DNA from: Dichetophora obliterata
Lineage: Eukaryota; Arthropoda; Insecta; Diptera; Sciomyzidae
Length of the DNA: 64,000 nucleotides
Direction of reading: 5' to 3'
Assembly: GCA_963920525.1 (NCBI GenBank)
Contig: OY986437.1
Span: 111,344,715 to 111,408,714, forward strand
In this document: positions 49,701 through 57,563 of the stretch, in pieces
How the letters are laid out: each line of letters opens with the position of its first letter
Position numbering within the stretch: the stretch's first letter is position 1
Translations under genes and position numbers: made by a program
The notes under the pieces: generated by a model
The model's input: the letters and a program-made list of their open reading frames with translations, nothing else
Database searches by the model: none
Told to the model about the DNA's origin: nothing

Positions 49701-50104
49701 GATTTTCACCAAGAATGAAGAGCAGATGCTCTTCAAAAAATATCCATCCGATAAAAAGTTGGCACTTATTTAATCATTTAATCTTCATAAATACTTCATT
49801 TCTCAACCGATTTCAGCCACAAATATATTTTTGTACAGGAAATTTAATAAACAGTATATAAAAGGAGCAGATTTAATTACTTATGAGGGCTAGTACGTTT
49901 AGCTTAAATCAATTTAAATAAAAACACTTACTTTTCCCATACAAACTGTTTTTTCAATAAACAGGACGATGGTGGCACTATCAAATATTATCCGATCGCA
50001 ACGAAATTTTATATTTAAGTTTCTAGATCAAATGGAAACTTTTTCCGACCGGCACTTTGTGGGGGGAAAAAATCAATAATTTCTTTAAAAAAACGAATGG
50101 TCTA
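46800..50104 (+). mobile_element. Unassigned DDE transposon with 8 bp target duplication
   Basis: The left end TAGACCTATCG and the right end CGAATGGTCTA are inverted. Inner arms match over about 140 bp (GTTTCCATTTGATCTAGAAA and GATCGGATAATATTTGATAG on both). Flanks GTGTTTAT (46792-46799) and GCGTTTAT (50105-50112) form an 8 bp duplication with one mismatch. It carries a multi-exon transposase-like gene on the plus strand. The right arm contains an extra ~25 bp relative to the left. I cannot name the superfamily. Confidence 0.72.
47298..49773 (+). pseudogene. Transposase-like protein in several exons, broken
   Basis: The first part starts MSALPSTSS and includes LPSNRQMLQLFFYNIRYAKF and VDAALIFWRQARIPTR; it ends at a TAA at 47820 but the frame stays open beyond it. 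The second part (about 47965-48300) has RGRKKLITPRLSAALDAGKV and ends at a GTAATT donor-like site. After an acceptor-like TTATAG near 48570 comes ARAVVVHWDGKVMDEIVG (candidate first D). The last part has SFDITYANTG (candidate second D), LIQLPCRHHIFEIVL and LGEDRGGFRTSS. This WDGK/TGR/CRHH pattern is one I know from uncharacterised insect and cnidarian transposon proteins. At least one stop and one frameshift near 48060 disrupt it. Confidence 0.68.
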
Positions 50105-50383
50105 GCGTTTATTAAATATTTTGTATTGGCTTGAATAAATTAAAGTAACATAATTTTTATGCAAAACAGTTATAGTAAAAATAGTACTTATATTATATTA
50201 TTATTCAATAGTGAATATTAACAGTGCGAATAAAAAATAATTCAAACCATTGAACAAAAAACTGATAAATGCACATAAGTCTTGTACATAATTGCGGAAC
50301 AAGTATTTAAAATTAAATTTAAGCTAAATTAAATTGTGATGGTAATAAAGTAGTTATCATTATTAGTATTATTAGAAAAGTTT

Positions 50384-51910
50384 TTAAAAAAATATTGAAT
50401 ATCCTCTGCTATGTCTGGTCGTGTCTGTGTTTGTTAGAGTGCGCGAGTATTTACGGGAAAAGTCTAAGCGGTATTTTTGATAATTTTTGTTTTGCGCTTT
50501 CTGAGCTTTTTCAGTAAGCATTTCGATTGGCAACAACGCAACTGAAATTATTCTGTTTCCATGTATAAGCACTTTATGGACTTTATTAGGCATATTATAC
50601 CAACTGTATAAATTTACAAATAATTGCGCTGTATCTTTGCAGTAGTCGCCGAACTTAGAGGAATCATTTTCATTACCACAATTAATAACTTCAAGTATAT
50701 TCCGAAATCATGTTATAAATTGTTTGTTGACGCCAGTGATATTATCTGTCAATTCGGGATCTTTGAAAAAGAGTCTCGAAGTATTTCCATCATTGCTTGT
50801 TCCAAGTCCCTGCTTAACAAAATCAACTTTTAGTCCAGTTCTTTTTAAAAATTCGTCTTGTATTTTCTCTTTTTCGACTTCTATAATTTTTTTGTGTTGG
50901 AATCCACTCTCCACTTTTAAAATGATTTTTTATAAGCAATGTGCAAAACACATTCCATAAATTTAATTCTTGCATGAAGCGGGGACATACCTAATTTTAA
51001 TGCTTCCATAGACTCTGAATTTGCGGCCACAAGCTCCAAGTTGTTCATTTCTGAAGGCTTTGCTTTGCAAACAGGACACACTGCAAATGATGATGTGTTA
51101 GTTATTGCCTGGGGAACTTTGCCGTCAACCATAGTAAAAATAAGTTCGTGTTTTATCTCAAACATTTTGATTTTCGCTTTAATAGAAGTTTTTGTAAGAT
51201 TATTTATTTCACCTTGAACTCGTTTAACTTCTGCTCTTGTTGTATCTGAAGTTTCCTTGGCAAAACCAAATCTGATAGGTCGGCAGTATCGCGTTGAAGA
51301 TGGTCTTGGATTACTCCAGTTCTCAATACTATTGTTTGCGGTTTCGCAAAGACGAAGTGGTACGAGTGATGTTAGAAAAATGCTTGTGTCTGTAACATTT
51401 TCTTCACCAAACTTTTGCTTGAACTCGTTATGACCTGAGGACCCATAACATCCCCATTTTGTTATTAGCGTTAAATGATGGCTCATTAATGATAGTTGTT
51501 CTTCGTTTTTGCTTTTTAAAATCCGAGCACCTGTGTCATCTAGCAGAGCTTGTAAGCTGGCATTGGCTAAGCACTCAGTTACGTCCACATATGTTGGATA
51601 GCAATCCTTCTTTGCATTGGCGACCTTAAGATACGGTGGAAATACGTCATAGCCAATTTTTTTTGCTTCTGCTTTAAGGATTTCGTACTGATGCTTCGAT
51701 AGGGTTGTATCCAATAACAACGCTAACGCTTGCTCAGGACTTAAGCCGTTTTGTGATACTGGATCGAGTTTCTTAGCTGCTACTGCAAATAGCTCTGCGG
51801 GAGTCTTATCGCACAAAGACCAGGCCTTACATCGTCTTACTCTTTTGATGCATTCTATGAAATCTTTTTTAGGTCGAGCGCGTTTTTGAGGAACCGATTC
51901 AACATTATTT
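50384..51910 (-). pseudogene. Transib (RAG1-like) transposase, broken
   Basis: Reading leftward on the minus strand the long frame (to 50917) has LSPEQALALLLDTTLSKHQY, ITKWGCYGSSGHNEFKQKF, NPRPSSTRYCRPIRFGFAKE, KHELIFTMVDGKVPQAITNT and CPVCKAKPSEMNN. The order matches Transib and the RAG1 core, which cut DNA at CAC-type ends. The first catalytic D, expected in WGCDGSS, is Y. The second (MVDGKV) is kept. The C-terminal block reads AQKAQNKNYQKY where the family has an E before the NK pair, so K replaces the third acidic residue. Frames change near 50915 and 50620. Coding similarity extends upstream to about 51910. Confidence 0.82.
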
Positions 51911-52114
51911 TTTGGATATGAGTGCGCGAAAAAGTCTGATTGTAACTACTCTTTATTCTTAGGGATAAACGTTTCTCTGCATCGCCTTTTTTTTTTGCCA
52001 CTTACGAAGAAATGTCAGTAAAAACGTTTTATTTAGTTTACTGCGAATTTTTTCAATTAATTTTGCCGATAGTTTTGGATATTTTAGTTTAAAACATTTT
52101 ATACCGATAAATTA

Positions 52115-53901
52115 TGTAACGAACCCTTTTGCTCGTTACTGATTTTTGCTGAGGTAGGCTCAGTGAGTAAACCAGGGGTTCTTACAAATAATTTATTTAC
52201 CAATGATTCCGTTGTTTTAAATAAGAAAGCCAGCGTTTTAGTTTTAAACTGTAGTGTAATTCTTTATTATTTTCATTTGTTTTATTTATTGCTTAATGAG
52301 TACGTTACTTAGTTGTTATTAATTATTAAGCATTATATAAATTAAAGTGATTTAATTAATCCTTGTTTATTCATTTTTATTCCGTTATTTGCTATGATCC
52401 CTCTCGCTGTGAGTGACTATGATAGAACTCAGATTAAAACTATGTTCGAAGGGTGGAGGTACCTTCGCTTAAGATAACTACGTTTTGATTTTAGAGTAAA
52501 CAACGTTCGAAGGGTGAGGACACCTTCGCTTACGATAACTACGCCTGTCTTAGAGTAAACAACGTTCGAAGGGTGAGTGTACCCTCGCTTAAGATAACTA
52601 CGCCTGAGCTTAGAGTAAAAATATGTTCGAAGGGTGAGTACACCTTCGCTTAAGATAACTACGTTTTGAACTTATAGTAAACAAAGTTCGAAGGGTGAGT
52701 ACACCTTCGCTTACGATAATTACACCTGAGCTTAGAGTAAAACTATGTTCGAAGGGTGAGTACACCTTCGCTTAAAATAACTACGTTTTGAACTTAGAGT
52801 AAGCAACGTTCGAAGGGTGAGTACACCTTCGCTTAAGATAACTACGCCTGACTAAGAGTAAACAACGTTCGAAGGGTGAGTACACCTTCGCTTAAGATAA
52901 CTACGTTTTGAACTTAGAGTAAGCAACGTTCGAAGGGTGAGTACACCTTCGCTTAAGATAACTACGTTTTGAACTTAAAGTAAGCAACGTTCGAAGAGTG
53001 AGGACACCTTCGCTTAAGATAACTACGCCTGACTTAGAGTAAACAACGTTCGAAGGGTGAGTACACCTTCGCTTAAGATAACTACGCCTGACTTAGAGTA
53101 AACAACGTTCGAAGGGTGAGTACACCTTCGCTTAAGATAACTACGCCTGACTTAGAGTAAACAACGTTCGAAGGGTGAGTACACCTTCGCTTAAGATAAC
53201 TACGCCTGACTTAGAGTAAACAACGTTCGAAGGGTGAGTACACCTTCGCTTAAGATAACTACGCCTGACTTAGAGTAAACAACGTTCGAAGGGTGAGTAC
53301 ACCTTCGCTTAAGATAACTACGTTTTGAACTTAGAGTAAGCAACGTTCGAAGGGTGAGTACACCTTCGCTTAAGATAACTACGCCTGACTTAGAGTAAAC
53401 AACGTTCGAAGGGTGAGTACACCTTCGCTTAAGATAACTACGCCTGACTTAGAGTAAACAACGTTCGAAGGGTGAGGACACCTTCGCTTAAGATAACTAC
53501 GATTGAACTAACTACTCAGTCTCAAAGCATGTGCATGCTACTGCGCCTGCGACAAGACTGCCTGTCCTAAGCAAACGCGATTGCTTTATATTCTCCAGTT
53601 GCCTTTCTGTTCCATGTTCACTTGTTTTGTCTTCCCTGCCTGTGTATATGTGACTGTGTACATACATATTTGTATGTGTGTATATGTTATTTATTCATTT
53701 ATTATTTATTTAATGCAATAAACTATAAACTATTATACTTTTCCATATATTAAGTTTCCAAAAATAAATAATAAATCCTTTAAACATAATTAATTTAATT
53801 TAATTAACAATTCATATTTTCCAATTATATTTACATTTCATTATAACATTCATTAATGTACTTTGTGAGGCACAAATTGGGTAACAATTTGAGTCCTCAC
53901 A
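52115..53901 (-). repeat. 3' LTR of the young retrotransposon
   Basis: Starts TGTAACGAAC and ends GTCCTCACA on the plus strand. It contains the ~59 bp array (about 52442-53505, 18 units) and then an AT-rich segment with GTATATGTGACTGTGTACAT. Its left neighbour is the upstream part of the Transib relic, so the retrotransposon landed in or beside an already dead Transib. Confidence 0.92.
52442..53505. repeat. ~59 bp tandem array in the 3' LTR
   Basis: Eighteen GTTCGAAG(G/A)GTG units, alternating the CCTGACTTAG and TTTTGAACTTAG endings. The first units are the most diverged (GGGTGGAGGTACC) and the last ten nearly identical, the pattern of unequal exchange growth at one side. Confidence 0.9.
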
Positions 53902-54778
53902 CCCCCCCTTTTCTTTCCCCGTCGGTGGTGACCTTCACTTGCCCGTTCTTTCCGATGCGCACACGGTATCGTTTGCCTTCGATGACTCTTTGAAACGAAA
54001 ATCGCTGCCGCCTCGTCTTCTTCGTTACCGCAGCCTCGATTTCGGCAACCAGTGCCGGTGGTAGTGGTCTGCTAGTCTCGTGGGTGCGGTTGCGCACGCT
54101 GCACTCTGGTTCAGTCGGTGAAACTGTTTGTAGCATCATTTCGAGCTCTTCTGCATAGCTGCCCAAGTCAATGACGTCATCATTGCCTTCAGTCGGAGCG
54201 CTGTCGTCGAAAAGTTCTCCAATGATCGAGCTGACGTCACAAGTTTCTGTGAGGTGTACGTCAACTGTGGCATTTTCTTTTGGTAGAGGCCCACTGGTGC
54301 TTTGCCTGTCACCTACCTTTGTGTCTGCAGCTGGGGTGCTGGTGACTTTCTCAGTGACACTGTATTTGCTGTCATCTTCGTCGCTTGAAATTTGGATGAT
54401 ATCGATGTTGTCGGTAAAATCATCGACGCACAACTCATTAGTGCGTTTCAAAAATGTGGAGTCGCTGCTGGCAATGCTACGGTCGGCACAGTCACTGTCG
54501 ATGCTAACCTCCTCGTCGGAGTCTGATAGGCAGATTACCTTCAATGCTGTTGCTGCTGGTTGTTGTGCAATTTTGTGTTGCTGTCGGCTGCGTGTGGTTG
54601 GGCCGGAGGTTCCTTCTTCTATTTTTACCTTTGCTATGCGTAGCCGTGGTACTTTTGCCTGTGGGTTTTCGATGATTTCCTCGTCGCTGCTACTGAGGTG
54701 CCGAATCAACCGGCGCTTTTGCTGCAACAAGGTGTGGTGTTGTCGAAATTTTCGCAGGCTTTTGGCGAACTTCTCCAT
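53897..54778 (-). CDS. Acidic protein with SUMO-interaction-like motifs (retrotransposon ORF3)
   Basis: 293 codons from the ATG at 54778 to a TGA that spans the polypurine tract/LTR junction. I do not recognise a catalytic domain. It begins basic (residues 1-30). The middle is rich in S, D and E and has three hydrophobic-acidic motifs of the SUMO-interaction type: VICL followed by SDSDEE (81-90), IIQI followed by SSDEDD (127-136) and VIDL (202-205). VKIE at 51-54 fits the SUMO acceptor consensus. The last 45 residues are basic (TKKTRRQRFSFQRVIEGKRY, then RVRIGKNGQVKVTT), perhaps a nucleic-acid-binding hairpin. It sits where other elements carry pol end or env but has no transmembrane segment. 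Function unknown; the motif reading is inference. Confidence 0.68.
   Translation of the reverse strand: MEKFAKSLRKFRQHHTLLQQKRRLIRHLSSSDEEIIENPQAKVPRLRIAKVKIEEGTSGPTTRSRQQHKIAQQPAATALKVICLSDSDEEVSIDSDCADRSIASSDSTFLKRTNELCVDDFTDNIDIIQISSDEDDSKYSVTEKVTSTPAADTKVGDRQSTSGPLPKENATVDVHLTETCDVSSIIGELFDDSAPTEGNDDVIDLGSYAEELEMMLQTVSPTEPECSVRNRTHETSRPLPPALVAEIEAAVTKKTRRQRFSFQRVIEGKRYRVRIGKNGQVKVTTDGERKGGV
53902..53920 (-). other. Polypurine tract
   Basis: The minus strand reads GGGGAAAGAAAAGGGGGGG directly against the 3' LTR. This is the expected primer for plus-strand DNA synthesis and confirms the element's orientation. The same bases encode the last residues of ORF3 (GERKGG). Confidence 0.9.
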
Positions 54779-55124
54779 CCTGCTGCTGTTGTGTGAATAG
54801 CTTTCGTCCTATTCATCTTTGCGTGTTCAATCCTATTAATTCTCCTTGATGCAATCCCGTTGTTAAAGAAAACTGTTTCCATTTATTTTCCTGAAATTTT
54901 GTTCGTGTTTGAGTGTTTTCGTTGTGTTCGATCTTGTTATTTACTTTTGTTTACTTTATGTCACAGCTGTTTGACACTTTTCCACAAGTGGGTATGTTCA
55001 CCAAAAGTACTGCTGGGTTGTTTTATTATTTCATGTGTCCCTGTAGGAAATTACTAACTGGTACCAAAAGTGGTTCCAAATCACTACATGTGTAACTATT
55101 ATCATTATTTGGATGTTTTGATTA

Positions 55125-55745
55125 TGCAGATGCTACTGTGCTGCCGTGATGTTTTGTTGGCGCAGCTGCTACTGCGCTGCCGTGATTCTTTTGATGACGC
55201 AGCTGCTACTGCGCTGTCGTGCTACTTTTGTTTACGCTACTTCTACTTTGTTGCTGTGCTACTTTTGCTGTGAGGGTTTTATGACGCAGCTGCTACGGTG
55301 CTACTGTGATGCTTTTGATGACGCCGCTGCTACTGCGCTGCTGTGCTGCTTTTGATGATGCAGATGCTACTGCGCTGCTGTGCTGCTTTTGATGACGCAG
55401 CTGCTACTGCGCTTCTGTGATGCTTTTGATGATGCAGATGCTACTGCGATGCTGTGCTGCTTTTGATGACGCAGCTGCTACTGCGCTTCTGTGATGCTTT
55501 TGATGATGCAGCTGCTACTGCGATGCTGTGATGCCTTTGATGACGCAGCTGCTACTGCGCTTCTGTGATGCTTTTGATGATGCAGCTGCTACTGCGATGC
55601 TTTTGATGATGCAGCTGCTACTGAGTTGCTGTGCTGCTTTTGATGACGCAGCTGCTACTGCCATGCTGTGCTGCTTTTGATGACGCAGTTGCTACTGCAC
55701 TGCTGTGCTGCTTTTGTTGATGCAGCTGCTACTGCGATGCTGTTG
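55125..55745. repeat. Tandem repeats of ~55-60 bp, region 1
   Basis: Units such as GCTTTTGATGACGCAGCTGC and TACTGCGCTGCTGTGCTGC recur about ten times with variation (CTTCTGTGATGC, GATGATGCAGATGC). No long minus-strand frame crosses it. It lies between the decapeptide-repeat frame and the acidic ORF. Confidence 0.85.
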
Positions 55746-56610
55746 ATTATTCAGTGGTGGCTGCTGTGACAGTTGGTAACGCAGATGCTGCTGCGATGGC
55801 AGTTTGTGACGCAGGTGCTGCTGCGATGGCCGTAGATTATGCAGTGGCGGCTGCTGTGGCAGTTGTTTACGCAGATGCTGCTGCGATGGCCGTTGATTAT
55901 GCAGTGGTGGCTGTTGTGGCAGTTGGTAACACAGATTCTGCTGCGATGGCAGTTTGTGACGCAGATACGGCTGCGATGGCAGTTGGTGACGCAGGTGCTG
56001 CTGCGATGGCCGTTGGTTATGCAGTGGCGGCTGCTGTGGCAGTTGGTTACGCAGATGCTGCTGCGATGGCAGTTTGTGACGCAGATGCGGCTGCGATGGC
56101 AGTTGGTGCTGCTGCGATGGCCGTTGATTATTCAATGGCGGCTGCTGTGGCAGTTGGTTACGCAGATGCTGCTGTGATGGCAGTTGGTGACGCAGGTGCT
56201 GCTGCGATGGCCGTTGAGTATGCAGTGGCGGCTGCTGTGGCAGTTGGTTACGCAGATGCTGCTGCGGTGGCAGTTGGTGACGCAGGTGCTGCTGCGATGG
56301 CCGTTGATTATGCAGTGGCGGCTGCTGTGGCAGTTGTTTACGCAGATGCTGCTGCGATGGCAGTTTGTGACGCAGATACGGCTGCGATGGCAGTTGGTGA
56401 CGCAGGTGCTGCTGCGATGGCCGTTCATTATGCAGTGGCGGCTGCTTAGGCAGTTGTTTACGCAGATGCTGCTGCGATGGCAGTTGGTGACGCAGGTGCT
56501 GCTGCGATGCTTTTGATGACGCAGCTGCTGTGATGCTTTTCTCGCTGTCGTGGTATGGCTGGTCTGGTCGGCGGAGCTTCTTTTTGCAGACTTTCAAAAT
56601 CTTCGGCTAG
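55692..56610 (-). CDS. Decapeptide-repeat frame lacking an ATG, +1 to gag
   Basis: Open for about 300 codons after a TAG near 56611. No ATG occurs in it; the first possible start would be a TTG at 56597. After a basic start (KVCKKKLRRPDQPY) it has about 26 ten-residue units of the form SQQHLRHQLP, alternating with QQPPLHNQRP. The repeat is also a 30 bp DNA repeat. The frame lies +1 relative to gag and overlaps its last ~150 bases, so a ribosomal frameshift could fuse it to Gag, giving a Q/H/R/P-rich tail in place of the zinc knuckle. It may equally be untranslated repeat DNA; several other frames are open here too. Confidence 0.4.
55750..56515. repeat. 30 bp tandem repeat, region 2
   Basis: Submodules of 30 bp (CAGTTGGTTACGCAGATGCT followed by GCTGCGATGG; CCGTTGATTATGCAGTGGCG followed by GCTGCTGTGG) form roughly 90 bp higher-order units. 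Because the unit length is a multiple of three and lacks stops in most frames, long frames appear on both strands, including a 231-residue plus-strand one. I treat those as by-products. Confidence 0.88.
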
Positions 56611-57435
56611 ACTAATCAGCTCCTCGAGGTCCCTGAAGTCTTTTCGCTTTATATAAAGCTGATAGTCGTGGAGACTGTTGCGGTATATGCGCTCTAGTTT
56701 GCCTTGCTCTGAGAAACCTGCATGTCGCATTAAATTCTGCAGCTCGATGAGGTAGTCTTTGAATTTTTCCCTTTGCCGCTGGTGCCTTCGTCGGATCTCA
56801 TCTTCCAGATGCTCGAAGTATTTGGATGGCAGGAAGAACCGTAGGAAATCCCTCTTATATGCATTCCATTCCTGCCACTGCCGATTATTGTTGCGGAACC
56901 ATTTCAGCGCGTTATCTTTCAACAGTTCGGGCATTGTTCGGGGTAAGAGGTCCTTGTTCAACCCGTATACTTCGGCTAGCTCCTCTACTCTTTCAATGAA
57001 GGCCAGTGGTTCTTTTCCGCCATCATATTTAAAAGACCACTTCCTGACCTGGTCTATTACCGTAGAATATGGTATTTGATGCGCTCCTGCGTGTTCTACG
57101 TATCCTGTATATCCTGCGTGCGCGGCTGCTGGTTGCTCGTATGACATTGTAGGGGGGTTGAAACCTTGTTGACCGCCTGTGTGTGCTACCGGCACATTTA
57201 TTTTCGGTATCTCGGGATTTCTTGCCGGTGATGATGTCCTCCCGTGCTTTGCCTCTAGTTCTGAAAGGCGTGGTTGCAGCTCTGGTTTCTGCCCTTGATC
57301 TGTGATGAAGATAGCAAAATTTTTCCTTGCTTCTTGCACCGTTCCTGTGCTATCGAATCCAAATTCTTCTGCGTACCCTTGCAGCTCGTCTTTCCTTAAA
57401 AAGTATACCCAGGAGGAATTGACCATTTTTATCAT
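56458..57435 (-). CDS. gag: Gag of the young LTR retrotransposon
   Basis: 326 codons from the ATG at 57435 (a second ATG three codons later). It should form the particle that packages the element RNA. Residues about 130-290 have the pattern of the Retrotrans_gag domain: IDQVRKWSFKYDGGKEPLAF, IERVEELAEVYGLNKDLLPR, LKWFRNNNRQWQEWNAYKRD and FKDYLIELQNLMRHAGFSEQ. The N-terminal part holds a short charged segment and a P/G/Y/H-rich linker. There is no CCHC zinc knuckle; the frame instead ends in an alanine-rich tail (AAAPASPTAIAAASA). The last 140 bases overlap the decapeptide-repeat frame. The leader from the LTR is 128 bases. The frame is intact, consistent with a young copy. Confidence 0.88.
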   Translation of the reverse strand: MIKMVNSSWVYFLRKDELQGYAEEFGFDSTGTVQEARKNFAIFITDQGQKPELQPRLSELEAKHGRTSSPARNPEIPKINVPVAHTGGQQGFNPPTMSYEQPAAAHAGYTGYVEHAGAHQIPYSTVIDQVRKWSFKYDGGKEPLAFIERVEELAEVYGLNKDLLPRTMPELLKDNALKWFRNNNRQWQEWNAYKRDFLRFFLPSKYFEHLEDEIRRRHQRQREKFKDYLIELQNLMRHAGFSEQGKLERIYRNSLHDYQLYIKRKDFRDLEELISLAEDFESLQKEAPPTRPAIPRQREKHHSSCVIKSIAAAPASPTAIAAASA

Positions 57436-57541
57436 GTGTTGTGTTACGCTGATGTTTTTCTCTGACTTTAGCTTTCTTTACTGGCTTTGGCTTTGTTCTC
57501 TGTCTCTTAGTTTTTCTCTCTGTATTTATTTTTCGTCTTTA

Positions 57542-57561
57542 GAGTCCCTGCTCGGGCGCCA
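57542..57561 (-). other. Primer-binding site, tRNA-Lys type
   Basis: Two bases inside the 5' LTR the minus strand reads TGGCGCCCGAGCAGGGAC. The TGGCGCCCGA start is the complement of a lysine tRNA 3' end. The spacing and position fit minus-strand DNA priming, and this fixes the element's direction. Confidence 0.88.
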
Positions 57562-57563
57562 TT

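Noticed and set aside
52442..53505. Regular direct repeats resembling a CRISPR array
   Set aside because: Units are contiguous without unique spacers, lie in an LTR and are duplicated in the other LTR; the DNA is eukaryotic.
54171..54800. 209-residue plus-strand frame
   Set aside because: Shadow of the minus-strand acidic ORF; its serine/leucine-rich composition is what the complement of S/D/E codons gives.
55754..56449. 231-residue alanine-rich plus-strand frame and several shorter frames
   Set aside because: They are antisense to the 30 bp repeat of the minus-strand retrotransposon; many frames are open by composition.
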